DNA of 64,000 bases from JAIQET01 sp035542575 (GCA_035542575.1 DATKLE010000077.1:57713-121712), one strand, 5' to 3'. Positions 43,701-53,249 are shown, counted from the stretch's first letter. Translations and numbers: made by a program. Notes: generated from the letters alone by a model not told the origin.

Positions 43701-43892
43701 GTCATTCTCAGCCTGGCTCCGATCCTCTGGGAGTCAGGGGTCGGTTCGGATGTGATGAAGCCGATTGCCGCCCCGATTGTCGGTGGCATGATCACGTCCA
43801 CGATCCACGTCCTGATTTTGGTGCCGGTCTTCTTCCTGCTGCTGAAACGAAGGGCGCTGCGCGGGGGCGCAGTCATGGCCAGACCTGAATGA
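40731..43892 (+). CDS. cusA: Copper/silver RND exporter CusA
   Basis: Inner-membrane proton antiporter of the heavy-metal RND family, 1053 residues. The three methionines that bind Cu(I)/Ag(I) in E. coli CusA (573, 623, 672) have exact equivalents here at 575 (LYMPSALPG), 625 (LDMYDTTI) and 674 (RLDMELTG), with the same 50 and 49 spacing, so a Cu/Ag role is well supported and Zn/Co/Cd less likely. The proton-relay Asp is in GVLIDAAIVMVEN. Start: ATG 40731 with GGGAGG seven bases upstream, overlapping the cusB stop (TGATG); a GTG one codon earlier is possible. No regulator (CusR/CusS or CueR) lies next to it. Confidence 0.95.
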   Translation: MISRIIEWCEENRFLVITGVAFLVMAGIWSLYHIPLDALPDISDVQVVIHTEWAGQPPSVIEDQVTYPIVTSFLAAPHVKAVRAQTMFGDSYVFVIFEDGTDLYWARSRVTEYLQQIAGSLPSDVHPAIGPDATGAGWVYEYAVIDRSHNRSLADLRALQDWYLRYQLETVPGVAEVATLGGYVRQYQVKLDPNKLFSYGISVSTVMDRVRESTNEVGGNVLEMSGAEYMVRGLGYLRTLSDLENVPVASKNGTAVLIRDLGSVAFGPDVRRGAAEWQGDGEAVGGIVVMRYGMNALDVIHGVKTKLAQIAPSLPPGVEIVSGYDRSWLIDESIKTLKRDLIEEAMIVSFVTIAFLFHFRSALVPIITLPIAVLAAFIPMYYLRVSSNVMSLGGLALAIGVLIDAAIVMVENGYKHLAEPNGPIPHNASDPLSEGQRRLILLGAAKQVGPALFYSLIIILVSFLPVFLLEAQEGRMFRPLAWTKTLALAFSSLLSITLVPVLMPLFIRGKLRPESQNPAARATHAIYLPVLRWCLRHWKLVIAINLVFLAITIPLYFKLGSQFMPALYEGSSLYMPSALPGISIRQATMLLQEQDRIIRSFPEVETVFGTLGRSDSATDNAPLDMYDTTIMLRPREQWRKGMTYEKLIQEMDDKLQFPGLTNTWTMPVASRLDMELTGIKTPVGLKIQGPDLNQIQQIGAQIEQLLSKLPATSSVFAERVSQGFYLNVEVNRAEAARYGLSVADVQRVITSAIGGADVAQNVEGRQRFPINVRYERNFRDDPEALGRALIATPAGAQIPLQEVARVFFSRGPAMIRDEDGALTGYVYLDLKTKDYGGFVKQADKLLKEKLVLPAGYSYRWAGEYEFELRAKQRLQIILPVVFFVIFLLLYVVFKSATEAAVLIFPTLYAMSGGLLLQWLLGYNFSVAVWVGYIALFGIAVETGVVMVVYLHAAVQQRSAGGRLLTESDMEEATVEGAVQRLRPKLMTVTAVILSLAPILWESGVGSDVMKPIAAPIVGGMITSTIHVLILVPVFFLLLKRRALRGGAVMARPE

Positions 43893-43931
43893 AAGGGTTG
43901 CAATCGCGACCGGATTCAATTCGCAAACTGT

Positions 43932-45326
43932 TTAGAGTCCCGTGGTCTGGTATCGCAATACTGACAAGGTGAGACGGTAGTCGTAGGTCGCCTGCGCGCT
44001 GCCGATTTGCGCTTGTGTCTGCTGAAGTTGTGCCTGGCTGAACTCCACGATGGAGCCCAAACCGAGTTGGTAGCGAGTTTGCGCGAGATCGAGAGCTTGA
44101 TTGGCCTCATCCAGCAACTGCCGGCTGACGTTGACCCGCTCGTAGGCGGTGTTGGCGTTCAGCCAACTGGTGCGCACATCGCGGGAAATTCGGTTGCGCA
44201 AGTCGAGCAAGTGTTCGCGCACGGCCTGGGAACGGAGGCTGGCTTCGCGGGCCTTCGCCGAGTAAAGGAAGCCATTGAAGACGGGAATCTGCACATTGAT
44301 TCCCGCCGCTCCATACCAGCTTGAGAGGTGATCGTTGCGCACCGGCGCGCCGCCGAACGCGCCCAGGGCGCTGATGGTGGGAAACAGCAGATCGTGCTGG
44401 GCATTGCGATACTTCTCCGAGGATTGTTCCTCGAACTCCAGCGCCAGGATCTCGGGACGCTGGCTGAGGGCCTCGGAAATGAGCGGGTCGGCGTCGGCCG
44501 GCGGAGCCGTGAGCTCCGCGGTATCTTCCAGGAGTTCGAAGTTTTGCAAGCTGGAATAACCGAGGATCGCGGAGAGGCCGGCCAGGGCTGCCTTGTAGTT
44601 GTTCTGCGCGTCGAGCAGAAGAAGTTTTGCCTGGGCAAGGTTCACTTTGGCGAAACTCAAGTCCAGACCGGATTTCAGCTTGCTTTTCGTCAGGGCCTCG
44701 ACCTGGTCAGCAGTGAGCTGCCGGGAGGTCACGGTTTGTTCGGCCACTTTGAGGACCGCGCGTGTCTGCAGAGCATTGTAGAAGGCCTGGTTGACCGCGA
44801 GCAGAATGTCTTCCTTGGTGGCGAGTGCGTTCTGGTCTTCGGCCCTGGCCTGCAGGCGCGCGCTCGCCACCAGATTCGTGGTGTGGCCGAAGTCCGTGAT
44901 GAGCTGGCTCACGGTCGCACCCCCCGCGGCACGGTCATAAATGATCGGGTTGTTCAGCCCGCCGGCGGTGATGCGACTGTCCTGGTGCGCATCCACCGCA
45001 GTCAGGTTGGTGTAGGCCGTGGGCCAGAGATTTGCCCGCGCTTCACGGGTCACCTGCTGTGATGCCAGCGCGCTCAGCCTGGCGACCGAGATCGCCGGGT
45101 TGTTCTTCAGGGCGATGGCCTCTGCGTCTTTTATAGAGAGCGGCACTGGCGCAGCCGGCGAACCCGGCTGCTGGTTGGAGCTGCTCTGTCCGCCTGCGCC
45201 CATGGGAGCATCAGGCAGGGCTTGCGCATCGTCCGGTGTGCCGGGATTGCCGGAGGGGTATGGTTGAGCAGCAATTGACAAGGCGCAAAAGAGTACGCTG
45301 AACACTGCAGCCACTCTCATTTTCAT
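43932..45326 (-). CDS. TolC-family outer-membrane efflux protein
   Basis: A 464-residue outer-membrane channel for the RND system upstream of it. Signal peptide (VAAVFSVLFCALSIAAQ), then a Pro/Gly/Ser-rich stretch to residue 60, then the TolC repeats (DAEAIALKNNPAIS, ALATKEDILLAVNQAFYN, SGLDLSFAKVNLAQAK, GLGSIVEFSQAQLQQTQAQ). Start at ATG 45326 overlaps the permease stop by 4 bp (ATGA). Last gene of the adaptor-permease-permease-TolC operon and convergent with cusA. It differs from the cusC-like protein. Confidence 0.93.
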   Translation of the reverse strand: MKMRVAAVFSVLFCALSIAAQPYPSGNPGTPDDAQALPDAPMGAGGQSSSNQQPGSPAAPVPLSIKDAEAIALKNNPAISVARLSALASQQVTREARANLWPTAYTNLTAVDAHQDSRITAGGLNNPIIYDRAAGGATVSQLITDFGHTTNLVASARLQARAEDQNALATKEDILLAVNQAFYNALQTRAVLKVAEQTVTSRQLTADQVEALTKSKLKSGLDLSFAKVNLAQAKLLLLDAQNNYKAALAGLSAILGYSSLQNFELLEDTAELTAPPADADPLISEALSQRPEILALEFEEQSSEKYRNAQHDLLFPTISALGAFGGAPVRNDHLSSWYGAAGINVQIPVFNGFLYSAKAREASLRSQAVREHLLDLRNRISRDVRTSWLNANTAYERVNVSRQLLDEANQALDLAQTRYQLGLGSIVEFSQAQLQQTQAQIGSAQATYDYRLTLSVLRYQTTGL

Positions 45327-48300
45327 TCAGGCGCCTCCTGAGGGACAGTTTTTGCGTTGTGGTAGGCCCACAGATAGGCCGCCGGTACCAGAAAGACCGT
45401 GAGAACAACGGAGACAGTGAGGCCGCCAATGATGGCTCGGGCCAAGGGCGCATAAGCTTCACTCCCAGTGCCCAGCTTCAGGGCCAGCGGAACCAGCCCG
45501 ATGATGGTCGCGAGAGAAGTCATCAGGATGGGACGAAGACGGATGCGGCAGGACGAGATGATGGCGTCGTGCACAGCCATCCCCCGCTCTTCCAGGCGGT
45601 GCGCAAACTCCACGATCAAGATGCTGTTGGAAACCACAATGCCCACCATCATGATCACGCCCATCAGCGACTGCACGTTCAGGGTGGTGCCACTCAAAAA
45701 CAACGTCACCAGGACGCCGGTGATGCCCGTCGGCACGGCCAGCAGGATGAGAACCGGATCCAGAAAGGACCGGAACTGGGCCACCAGAATCAAGTAAAGA
45801 AGGATGATGGAAAGGAGCAGTCCAAATCCAAAGCTGCGGAATGAAGCGCGCATCCCCTGCACCATGCCGCGCAGATCCACACGCACGTCCGAGGGCAGCT
45901 TCTGTTTGGCAATAATGCGGTCGATGGCATTGGCCACCTTGCCCAGGTCTTCGCTTTTGGTGGTGACATAGATGTCAATCACACGCTGAATCTGGTAGTG
46001 GTCGACCTCAGTGGGAGACTCCACCCGGCTAACGGTGCCCATTGCGCCCAGCAGGGCGGCCTCGGGCCTGCTGGGGGCACGGATCGGAATGGACTTCAGG
46101 TCGCCCAGAGTGTGGATGGCCGTCTCATGATACTGCACGGTCAGCATGTAATCGTTGCCCGTCTTGGGGTCGATCCAGTAGCTGGGAGCGATCATCCCAT
46201 TCGAAGTGAGCGCGGTAATGATGTTGTCGACTACTTCCTTTTGCGTCAGTCCCATCTCGCTGGCATGTTCGCGATCAATGTCCAGCCGCAGGGCGGGATA
46301 ATCGAGGTTCTGAGGGATGAAAGCGTCGCCCACGCCGGGAATCTTGCGGATTTGCTGGGCCAGCTGGGTGGCGGCATCGTAGGCGGCGTCCATGTCCTGG
46401 CCGCTGAGTTGCACATCGATCGGCGCAGGCAGACCCTGGTTCAGGACCGCGTCCTGCAAACCACCGGATTGAAAGTAGGCGCTGATGTCCGGCATCTGCT
46501 GGCGTAATTCGCGGCGCACCCGGTCCATGTATTCGTAGCTGCCGATTTTGTGGTGCTCGTGGAGCGCCACCAGCACCGTGGCGGTGTGCGGTCCGGAATT
46601 GCTGGTGTAGATCGAGGAAAAGCCAGGGATGACTCCGATGTTGGAGACCACCAGCTTCAGGTCGGCGGGATCCACCACCTTGCGGATCACGTCCTCCACC
46701 TGGGCAACGTCTTTGTTGGTGATTTCCACGCGCGTGCCGGACTGCGCTTTCAGATTGATTTCGAACTGGCCGGCATCGCTGCGCGGGAAGAATGCCACGC
46801 CGAGGAACGGAAACAGCCCCAGGCTCAGAACAAAAAGCCCGAGAATCGCCGCGGTGGTGACTCTGGGCAACACCACAGCCCGGCGGACAAGGCGGTCGTA
46901 GCTGTCGAGCATCCGCTGAAATTGAGCATTGAACCAGATGTTAAAGCGCGTCAACCAGCTCCGCCCTTGAGCCGAAACGGCATGATGCTCATGACCCTCG
47001 TCGAATTCCGGAGCGCCCTCATCAGCTTCATAAGCCGTGATCAGCCGGGCACAGAAAAGTGGCACCACCGTCATGGCCACAAAATAGGAGGCGAACAAGG
47101 ACAGCACGACGGCCAAAGCCAGGGCGGAGAACAGATAGCGCCCAACTCCGTAGAGAAACAACACCGGGAAAAACACCACCGCGGTAGTCAGGGTCGCCGC
47201 CAAAACTGCCATGGAGACTTCCTGCCCGCCGCGCTCGGCAGCGACGAGCGGAGGCTCTCCCAGTTCCAGGTGCCGGAAGATGTTCTCTAACACAATCACC
47301 GAGTTGTCGATCAGGCGGGAGAAGGCGAGGGCCAATCCCGCCAGCACCATGGTGTTGATGGAACTGCCACCGAAGTAGAGCGCGATAATTGCCGCCAAAG
47401 CGGAGAGTGGGATGGACAGCGATACCGCGACCGTGGCCCGCAGACTCCCGAGGAAGAGCAACACCATCAGGCAGGTGAGGAACAGCCCCATGCCGCCTTC
47501 ATGCAGCAGGCTTTCAATGGCCTGCTTCACGAAGGCCGACTGGTCGAAGACGACCTTGGACACCAGGTTCTTGGGCACGTCGAACAGGCCGGAGACCACC
47601 TTCTTGACCCCGTCTACGACCGCGATGGTGTTGGTGTCGCCACCTTGCTTGAGGATCGGCAGGTAGACCGAGCGCTCTCCGTCGACGCGCACGATGTTGG
47701 TCTGGATCTGGGCGGCATCCCTGGCTTCCCCCACGTCCTTTACCATCACCGTGGATTGCCCCACCGTTTTCAAGGGGAGGTCGTCAATTTCCCGGACGGC
47801 GGACAGCTGGCTATTGGTGTAGATGTTGTAGTCGTAGGGTCCAATCTTGGTGTCTCCGGCGGGGAGAATCAAATTGGAGGAGTTTAGCGCGGGGACCACA
47901 TCCATCAGGCTGAGTTGCCGCGCCTGCAGTTTCGAAGGATCCACATAGACCATGATCTGCCGGTAGCGCCCTCCAAAGGGCGGCGGCACGGAGGCGCCCG
48001 GCACCGTGGCCACCTGGTTGCGAACCACGAACTGGCCCAGGTCGCGAAGCTGGGTCTCGTTCAGCCCCTCGCCTTTTAAGGTGATGAGACAAACCGGCAG
48101 GCTGGAGGCGTCGAACTTCATGACCACGGGCGGCAGGGTACCGCTGGGCAAACGGCGAAGGTCGGCCATGGCCAGATTGGAGATCATGGTCACGTCAGAA
48201 TCCGGGTCGGTCCCGGGCTGAAAATAAATCTTGATCACGCTGGCGCCGGGCAGCGAACGCGACTCGATGTGATCAATGCCGCTGCCCAGGGTAAAGAAGC

Positions 48301-48499
48301 GCTCAAAGCGACCCGTAATTTCGGTCTCGATTTCTTCCGGGGGCATGCCGTTGTAGAAGGTCGCGACCACGACCTCGGGGATGTTAATGGTGGGGAACAG
48401 GTCGACCGGCATCCGCACCAGGCTGGTGAAGCCCACGACCGTGATCAGCAGGCAGGCAACGATGATGACATAGGGATTGCGGATGGAAAACCGAGACAT
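45323..48499 (-). CDS. RND multidrug-type permease, second of a tandem pair
   Basis: An inner-membrane RND transporter of 1058 residues, hydrophobe/amphiphile type. Starts with the typical MSRFSIRNPYVIIV membrane segment; porter-domain segments FYNGMPPEEIETEITG, DSDVTMISNLA and QTNIVRVDGERSVYL are clear. In helix 4 the proton-relay position reads LIDNSVIVLEN: Asp398 is kept while the neighbouring Asp of AcrB is Asn. In helix 10 the AcrB Lys position is Ser (GIVVSNSILIV). ATG 48499 shares one base with the stop of the first permease. A much longer open frame upstream is only overlap with that gene. Substrate unknown. Confidence 0.94.
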   Translation of the reverse strand: MSRFSIRNPYVIIVACLLITVVGFTSLVRMPVDLFPTINIPEVVVATFYNGMPPEEIETEITGRFERFFTLGSGIDHIESRSLPGASVIKIYFQPGTDPDSDVTMISNLAMADLRRLPSGTLPPVVMKFDASSLPVCLITLKGEGLNETQLRDLGQFVVRNQVATVPGASVPPPFGGRYRQIMVYVDPSKLQARQLSLMDVVPALNSSNLILPAGDTKIGPYDYNIYTNSQLSAVREIDDLPLKTVGQSTVMVKDVGEARDAAQIQTNIVRVDGERSVYLPILKQGGDTNTIAVVDGVKKVVSGLFDVPKNLVSKVVFDQSAFVKQAIESLLHEGGMGLFLTCLMVLLFLGSLRATVAVSLSIPLSALAAIIALYFGGSSINTMVLAGLALAFSRLIDNSVIVLENIFRHLELGEPPLVAAERGGQEVSMAVLAATLTTAVVFFPVLFLYGVGRYLFSALALAVVLSLFASYFVAMTVVPLFCARLITAYEADEGAPEFDEGHEHHAVSAQGRSWLTRFNIWFNAQFQRMLDSYDRLVRRAVVLPRVTTAAILGLFVLSLGLFPFLGVAFFPRSDAGQFEINLKAQSGTRVEITNKDVAQVEDVIRKVVDPADLKLVVSNIGVIPGFSSIYTSNSGPHTATVLVALHEHHKIGSYEYMDRVRRELRQQMPDISAYFQSGGLQDAVLNQGLPAPIDVQLSGQDMDAAYDAATQLAQQIRKIPGVGDAFIPQNLDYPALRLDIDREHASEMGLTQKEVVDNIITALTSNGMIAPSYWIDPKTGNDYMLTVQYHETAIHTLGDLKSIPIRAPSRPEAALLGAMGTVSRVESPTEVDHYQIQRVIDIYVTTKSEDLGKVANAIDRIIAKQKLPSDVRVDLRGMVQGMRASFRSFGFGLLLSIILLYLILVAQFRSFLDPVLILLAVPTGITGVLVTLFLSGTTLNVQSLMGVIMMVGIVVSNSILIVEFAHRLEERGMAVHDAIISSCRIRLRPILMTSLATIIGLVPLALKLGTGSEAYAPLARAIIGGLTVSVVLTVFLVPAAYLWAYHNAKTVPQEAPE

Positions 48500-51400
48500 T
48501 ATTCGAGTGCAGCCCCCCTCGCTGGCGAGATAGAGACCGCAGAACCGGGCTGCGAGACGGCTCCTCCGGGCCCTGGTTTGCGGCGGTGGGCAAGTAAATA
48601 GGCTGCTGGCACCAAGAAAAGCGTGGAGACAAACGACAGTATCAACCCGCCGATGATAGCCACCGCCAAGGGCGCGTAGGCCTCGCCTCCGGTCCCTAAC
48701 TTCATGGCCATCGGGATGAGGCCGATCAGCGTGGCCAGCGAGGTCATCAGCACGGGCCGCAATCGCACGACGCAACCCGAGACAATGGCAGGAGTAAGGG
48801 CCACGCCTTCTTCGAGCATTCTCCTGGTGTACTCCACTGTCAAGATGCTGTTGGACACAGCAATTCCCATTAACATGACCATTCCCATCAGCGACATGAC
48901 GTTGAGGGTAGCGCCGCTGATCAACAGACCGGCGATCGCGCCCGTTATTCCTAGTGGAATGGCAAGCAGAATCAACAGAGGATCGAGAAAAGACCTGAAC
49001 AGGGGTACCAGGACGAGGTAGAGCATCACCATGGCCAGGCAAAGCCCCATCCCGAAGCTGGAAAACGAGGAGTGCATGGCCTCCACCATGCCTCGCAGTT
49101 GTACGTACACGCCGTCGGGCATTTTGGTGGTGGCCAGGAGCTTTTGGATTTGTTTGCTCGCGTACCCCAGGTCTTCGCCGCCGGTGGTGACATAAATGTC
49201 CACCACCCGCTGGATCTGATAATGGTCCACTTCGGTCGGCGACTCCAGCCAGTGGGCGTTGGCCACCGCGTCGAGCAACATGGCCTTGGGACGGCCCGGC
49301 GCTCGCAAGGGAACGGATTTCAAGTCGCCAAGCGATTGAATGGCGGACTCCGGATATTGGACCGTCAGCATGTAGTCGTTGCCCGTCTTCGGATCAATCC
49401 AGTAACTGGGGGCGATCATGCCATTCGAGGTGAGAGCGGTGATGACGTTGTCCACCACCTCCTTCTGCGTCAGACCCAGTTCGCTGGCGTGCTCGCGGTC
49501 AATGTCCAGGCGCAGCGCCGGATAGTCCAGGTCCTGGGGAATGAATGCGTCGCGCACTCCCTTGATCCCCCGTATCGCGGCAGACAGCCGCACGGCGCTG
49601 TCATAGATCTTCTCCAGGTCATTTCCACTGATCTGCACGTCAATCGGCGCAGGCAGGCCAGCGTTGAGTACGGCATCCTGCATACCCCCGGACTGGAAAA
49701 ACGCGCTGACCGCGGGCAGGTCGCGGGCCAGCCGGGTTCGCACCCGGTCCATGTACTCGTAGCTGCCGATCTTGTGGTCCGGTGTGAGGCTTACCTGGAT
49801 GGTGGCGGTATGGGATCCGGAATTGCTGGTATAGATCGAGGAGAATCCCGGAGTGACCCCGATGTTGGAAACGATCATTCCAAGATCGTTGCGCGAGACC
49901 ACCTGGCGCAGCAAGTCTTCCACCTGCTTTACCAGGTGTTCGGTGACCTCAATGCGGGTGCCGGAAGGCACCTTGAGGTTGATCACGAACTGGCCGGCGT
50001 CCGTCCGGGGAAAGAACGCGACACCCAGAAGGGGATAGAGACCAAGGCCCAGAGCAAAGACCACAACGGAAGCCAGAACTACCGTCCAGGGCCGGGCAAG
50101 CGCAGACTTCAGCGTTTGCTCGTACCAGTTCGTGCTCTTGCGGAAGCCTGCTTCGAACCACAGGCCGAATCGGGACATGAGTCTGGAGAACGTGGCGCGA
50201 CGGGGCTGGTTCGCGGCGTTGGCGGTACGTTGCCGCAGGAATTGCGCGCAAAACAGCGGTACGACGGTCATGGCAATGACGTAGGACGCGACCAGGGAGA
50301 GCACCACAGCCAGAGCCATGGCAGAAAACAGGAACCGGCTGACTCCGAAGAGAAACGTCACCGGGAAGAAGATGACGGCGGAGCCCAACGTCGCCGCCAG
50401 CACCGCAAGCTGTACTTCCTTTCCTCCGAGTTCCGCCGCTTGCGGCGGCGGCTCGCCCGCATCCAGATGGCGGAAGATGTTCTCCAGCACGACCACCGCG
50501 TTATAAATCAGTCGAGAAAAGGCCAGCGCCAGACCTGCCAGCACCATGCTGTTTATCGAACTGCCGCCCAGGGCCAGGAAGATGAAAGCGCACAGGGCGG
50601 AAAGCGGAACCGACAGAAACACCGCGACCGTGGCCCGAAAACTGCCGAGGAATCCGAGAATCAGCAGGCAGGTCAAGAACAAACCCAGAGCCGCACCGAG
50701 GGAGACCGCGCGGATCGCCGCCTTGACAAATAAAGACTGATCAAACACTACGTGGGCAACCAATTGCCGGGGCACGTCGAAAAGATTGTTCACGATGCTG
50801 CGAACGCCGTTCACCACCGCAATGGTGTTGGTGTTGCCCCCTTGCTTAAGAATGGGCAGATACACGGAGCGCTGGCCGTCCACCCGGACGACGTTGGTTT
50901 GGATTTGATGGCCGTCCTCAGCCTGCCCGATATCGGAGACCAGCACAGGGCGCTGCCCAACGGTCTTTACTGGAATACGATCGATTGCCGCGACGTTCTG
51001 AAGCTGGCTATTGGTATAGATGTAGTAATCGTAGGGACCGATCTTGGCGTCGCCCGCGGGAAGGATGAGGTTGGAGCTGTTGACCGCCCGCACAATATCC
51101 ATGAGGCTGAGATGGTAGGCATCCAGCTTTTGCGGGTCGGTGTAAATCATGATCTGGCGGTACTTGCCGCCAAAGGGAGGGGGAACGGAAGCGCTGGGGA
51201 CGGTTGCGAGTTGGTTGCGGACGGCGAACTGGCCCAGATCGCGCAACTGAGTCTCGGTCAGCCCCTGTCCTTTCAAGGTAACCAGGCACACCGGCAAGCT
51301 CGAACCGCCGAAGCGCAGCACCACCGGCGGCAGGGTTCCGGGCGGCAACCGCCGCAGGTTGGCCATCGCCAGGTTAGAGATCATGGTCACATCGGAATCG

Positions 51401-51696
51401 GCGTTGGTTCCCGGCTGGAAGAAGATCTTGATAATGCTCACACCGGGAAGGGACCGTGACTCAATGTGATCAATTCCGCTGCCCAGGGTGAAGAACCTCT
51501 CAAAGCGGCCGGTAATTTCCGTCTCAATCTCTTCCGGTGGCATGCCGTTATAGAAAGTTGCCACTACCACTTCCGGGATATTGATCCGCGGGAAGAGGTC
51601 CACCGGGACTCGGAGCACGCTGGTGATGCCGATGACCGCGATCACCAGGCAGGCCACAAGAATCAAGTACGGGTTGCGGATGGCGAAGCGCGGCAT
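48499..51696 (-). CDS. RND permease, first of the pair, without relay aspartates
   Basis: 1065 residues, clearly a paralogue of the following gene (the first 80 residues differ at only a few places). All domains of an RND permease are there: first helix PRFAIRNPYLIL, porter FYNGMPPEEIETEIT, funnel and two blocks of membrane helices. In helix 4 the relay position reads LIYNAVVVLEN: residue 398 is Tyr where its partner has Asp, and the next is Asn, so neither AcrB aspartate is conserved. It may therefore depend on the partner permease in a mixed trimer, as MdtB/MdtC do. Starts at ATG 51696, overlapping the adaptor stop (TGATG). Confidence 0.94.
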   Translation of the reverse strand: MPRFAIRNPYLILVACLVIAVIGITSVLRVPVDLFPRINIPEVVVATFYNGMPPEEIETEITGRFERFFTLGSGIDHIESRSLPGVSIIKIFFQPGTNADSDVTMISNLAMANLRRLPPGTLPPVVLRFGGSSLPVCLVTLKGQGLTETQLRDLGQFAVRNQLATVPSASVPPPFGGKYRQIMIYTDPQKLDAYHLSLMDIVRAVNSSNLILPAGDAKIGPYDYYIYTNSQLQNVAAIDRIPVKTVGQRPVLVSDIGQAEDGHQIQTNVVRVDGQRSVYLPILKQGGNTNTIAVVNGVRSIVNNLFDVPRQLVAHVVFDQSLFVKAAIRAVSLGAALGLFLTCLLILGFLGSFRATVAVFLSVPLSALCAFIFLALGGSSINSMVLAGLALAFSRLIYNAVVVLENIFRHLDAGEPPPQAAELGGKEVQLAVLAATLGSAVIFFPVTFLFGVSRFLFSAMALAVVLSLVASYVIAMTVVPLFCAQFLRQRTANAANQPRRATFSRLMSRFGLWFEAGFRKSTNWYEQTLKSALARPWTVVLASVVVFALGLGLYPLLGVAFFPRTDAGQFVINLKVPSGTRIEVTEHLVKQVEDLLRQVVSRNDLGMIVSNIGVTPGFSSIYTSNSGSHTATIQVSLTPDHKIGSYEYMDRVRTRLARDLPAVSAFFQSGGMQDAVLNAGLPAPIDVQISGNDLEKIYDSAVRLSAAIRGIKGVRDAFIPQDLDYPALRLDIDREHASELGLTQKEVVDNVITALTSNGMIAPSYWIDPKTGNDYMLTVQYPESAIQSLGDLKSVPLRAPGRPKAMLLDAVANAHWLESPTEVDHYQIQRVVDIYVTTGGEDLGYASKQIQKLLATTKMPDGVYVQLRGMVEAMHSSFSSFGMGLCLAMVMLYLVLVPLFRSFLDPLLILLAIPLGITGAIAGLLISGATLNVMSLMGMVMLMGIAVSNSILTVEYTRRMLEEGVALTPAIVSGCVVRLRPVLMTSLATLIGLIPMAMKLGTGGEAYAPLAVAIIGGLILSFVSTLFLVPAAYLLAHRRKPGPGGAVSQPGSAVSISPARGAALE

Positions 51697-52886
51697 CAGG
51701 ACTCCTGTTGCGCAGCCGGCAACTGAATTTGTTTGGGCTGCACTTTTTCTCCCGGCCGCAGCTGGCCTCGGCCGCTGACCACAACCAGATCATTGGCCTT
51801 GACGCCGGAAACGATCTCAACCTTAGAAGGACTCTCCAAGCCGGTCTGAACAGTCTGTTCCCGGATGGCGCCGTCCGGGTCCACCACGTACACCTGAGCT
51901 TGCTTGCCGTGATGTTCCACCGCCTCCACCGGTACCGTGAGCACGTTCTTGCGCTGCTCCAGGGCGATGGTGGCTTGCGCATACATCCCAGGGACCACCT
52001 CCAAGCTAGGGTTGGGAACATCGATTTCTGTGTCCATGGTGCGGGTATCAAGGTCGAGCGTGTCCGCGAAGCGGGCCACCTTGCCTTTGATCGTCTTGTT
52101 CAGAGAGGGCACATTTATGGTGACGGGAGTACCCAAATGGATTTGCGGCACATCGGACTCCGGCACAGGCACAATGAGCCGCAAGAGATCATTTTGCGAG
52201 AGCGTAACCAGGGGCATGGACTGGGTCTCCGACGCAGTCCCGGCCTGAATCAAGGCTCCGGTGTCGGCGAAGCGCTTGGTCACGACTCCGGTAAATGGCG
52301 CGACGATCTCGCTGTAAGCGTACATGGTCTGTAGCCGGTCCCGGTTTGCCTGTGCCACTTGAAGTTGTTGCTGGGCCGCGGAGATTTGCGCTTCCGTCAC
52401 CCGGTCTTTGGCCGCGGCATCGTCAATCTCCTGCTGTGCCACCAGCGTAGGCTTGACTTTGACGACTCCCTGCAAACGGGCGTAGGCCAAGTGCGCGGCT
52501 TCATGCGCGGCCTGCGCGCGCTGTAACTCCGCCTGGTCCTGCCGGACGGTGGCGTCCGCTTGCTGGATCTCATCCCGCAGTTCAGGAATTTCGAGCCTGG
52601 CCAGCAGCTCTCCCTTGGTTACGCGGTCGCCGACATCAACCCGGATCATCCGCACGTATCCCGCCACTTTGGCGTGGACAGCGACCTCCTGGTAGGGACG
52701 GAATTCCGCAGTCAACACAATCTCCCGCGAGAGATCCCCGTAAGCAACGGGAGAGACTCCCACCACGGGAGCCGCCGCTTCCGGCGGATTGGCTGCAGCT
52801 TGCGAACGCGCGCATCCCGAGACCGCCAAAGTGGCCGCCAGGCTCAGGACCAGCGCAAATATCGGCACGCCATCCGGGCGCTTCAT
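51696..52886 (-). CDS. RND periplasmic adaptor lipoprotein
   Basis: Membrane fusion protein of 396 residues, AcrA/MdtA type. The signal ends with the lipobox VSGC (residues about 20-27), so it is likely a lipoprotein. Lipoyl and hairpin parts are visible: VAVHAKVAGYVRMIRVDVGD, a long helical hairpin with many Gln/Ala (QADATVRQDQAELQRAQ), AYSEIVAPFTGVVTKRF, and the beta-barrel VVPGMYAQATIALEQ. ATG 52886 is preceded by GGAGG. First gene of the operon; all downstream genes overlap by one to four bases, which implies coordinated translation of adaptor, two permeases and TolC. Confidence 0.94.
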   Translation of the reverse strand: MKRPDGVPIFALVLSLAATLAVSGCARSQAAANPPEAAAPVVGVSPVAYGDLSREIVLTAEFRPYQEVAVHAKVAGYVRMIRVDVGDRVTKGELLARLEIPELRDEIQQADATVRQDQAELQRAQAAHEAAHLAYARLQGVVKVKPTLVAQQEIDDAAAKDRVTEAQISAAQQQLQVAQANRDRLQTMYAYSEIVAPFTGVVTKRFADTGALIQAGTASETQSMPLVTLSQNDLLRLIVPVPESDVPQIHLGTPVTINVPSLNKTIKGKVARFADTLDLDTRTMDTEIDVPNPSLEVVPGMYAQATIALEQRKNVLTVPVEAVEHHGKQAQVYVVDPDGAIREQTVQTGLESPSKVEIVSGVKANDLVVVSGRGQLRPGEKVQPKQIQLPAAQQES

Positions 52887-53249
52887 AGGTTTCCTCCGCT
52901 TGATGTTTAGTACGAGCGCATTACTCTCGCCGCTCACGGGCAACGCTTGGCCGATCTATCGCAAGCCCCATGGCGACCGATTCCTTGAGGACAATATTCG
53001 TCCGCACCTCGGGGCCCCGGGCCAGTCAAAGTACATGAGTTGTTCAGGCTCTTCTTTGTTGACCAAGAGGGAAGAGCACCGAACAACGGGCGCGGCAGCG
53101 GCTCTTGGAACTATGCCGACAACCGCGTCAAGCAACCAGGTTGGGCCGTTGGCCGACGCAACACGCGCGTGCCGCGAGCCTCCCGGATCAGCCACCGAAA
53201 CGACACTAGGGGAGAGCGAGGCTACGTGCGCACTGCGAACAGAGACGGA
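52887..53249. other. 363-bp gap upstream of the RND operon
   Basis: Presumed promoter region of the adaptor-permease operon. Short open frames exist on both strands but have no recognisable protein features. No convincing promoter, operator or terminator was found. Confidence 0.4.

Noticed and set aside
48500..49042. N-terminal extension of the second RND permease by about 180 codons
   Set aside because: It lies inside the coding region of the first permease in another frame; the conserved start MSRFSIRNPY at 48499 fits with a one-base stop/start overlap.
49072..50733. Open frame of 553 codons on the plus strand across the first RND permease
   Set aside because: Composition is His/Arg/Gln rich with no recognisable protein; the opposite strand encodes a complete permease.
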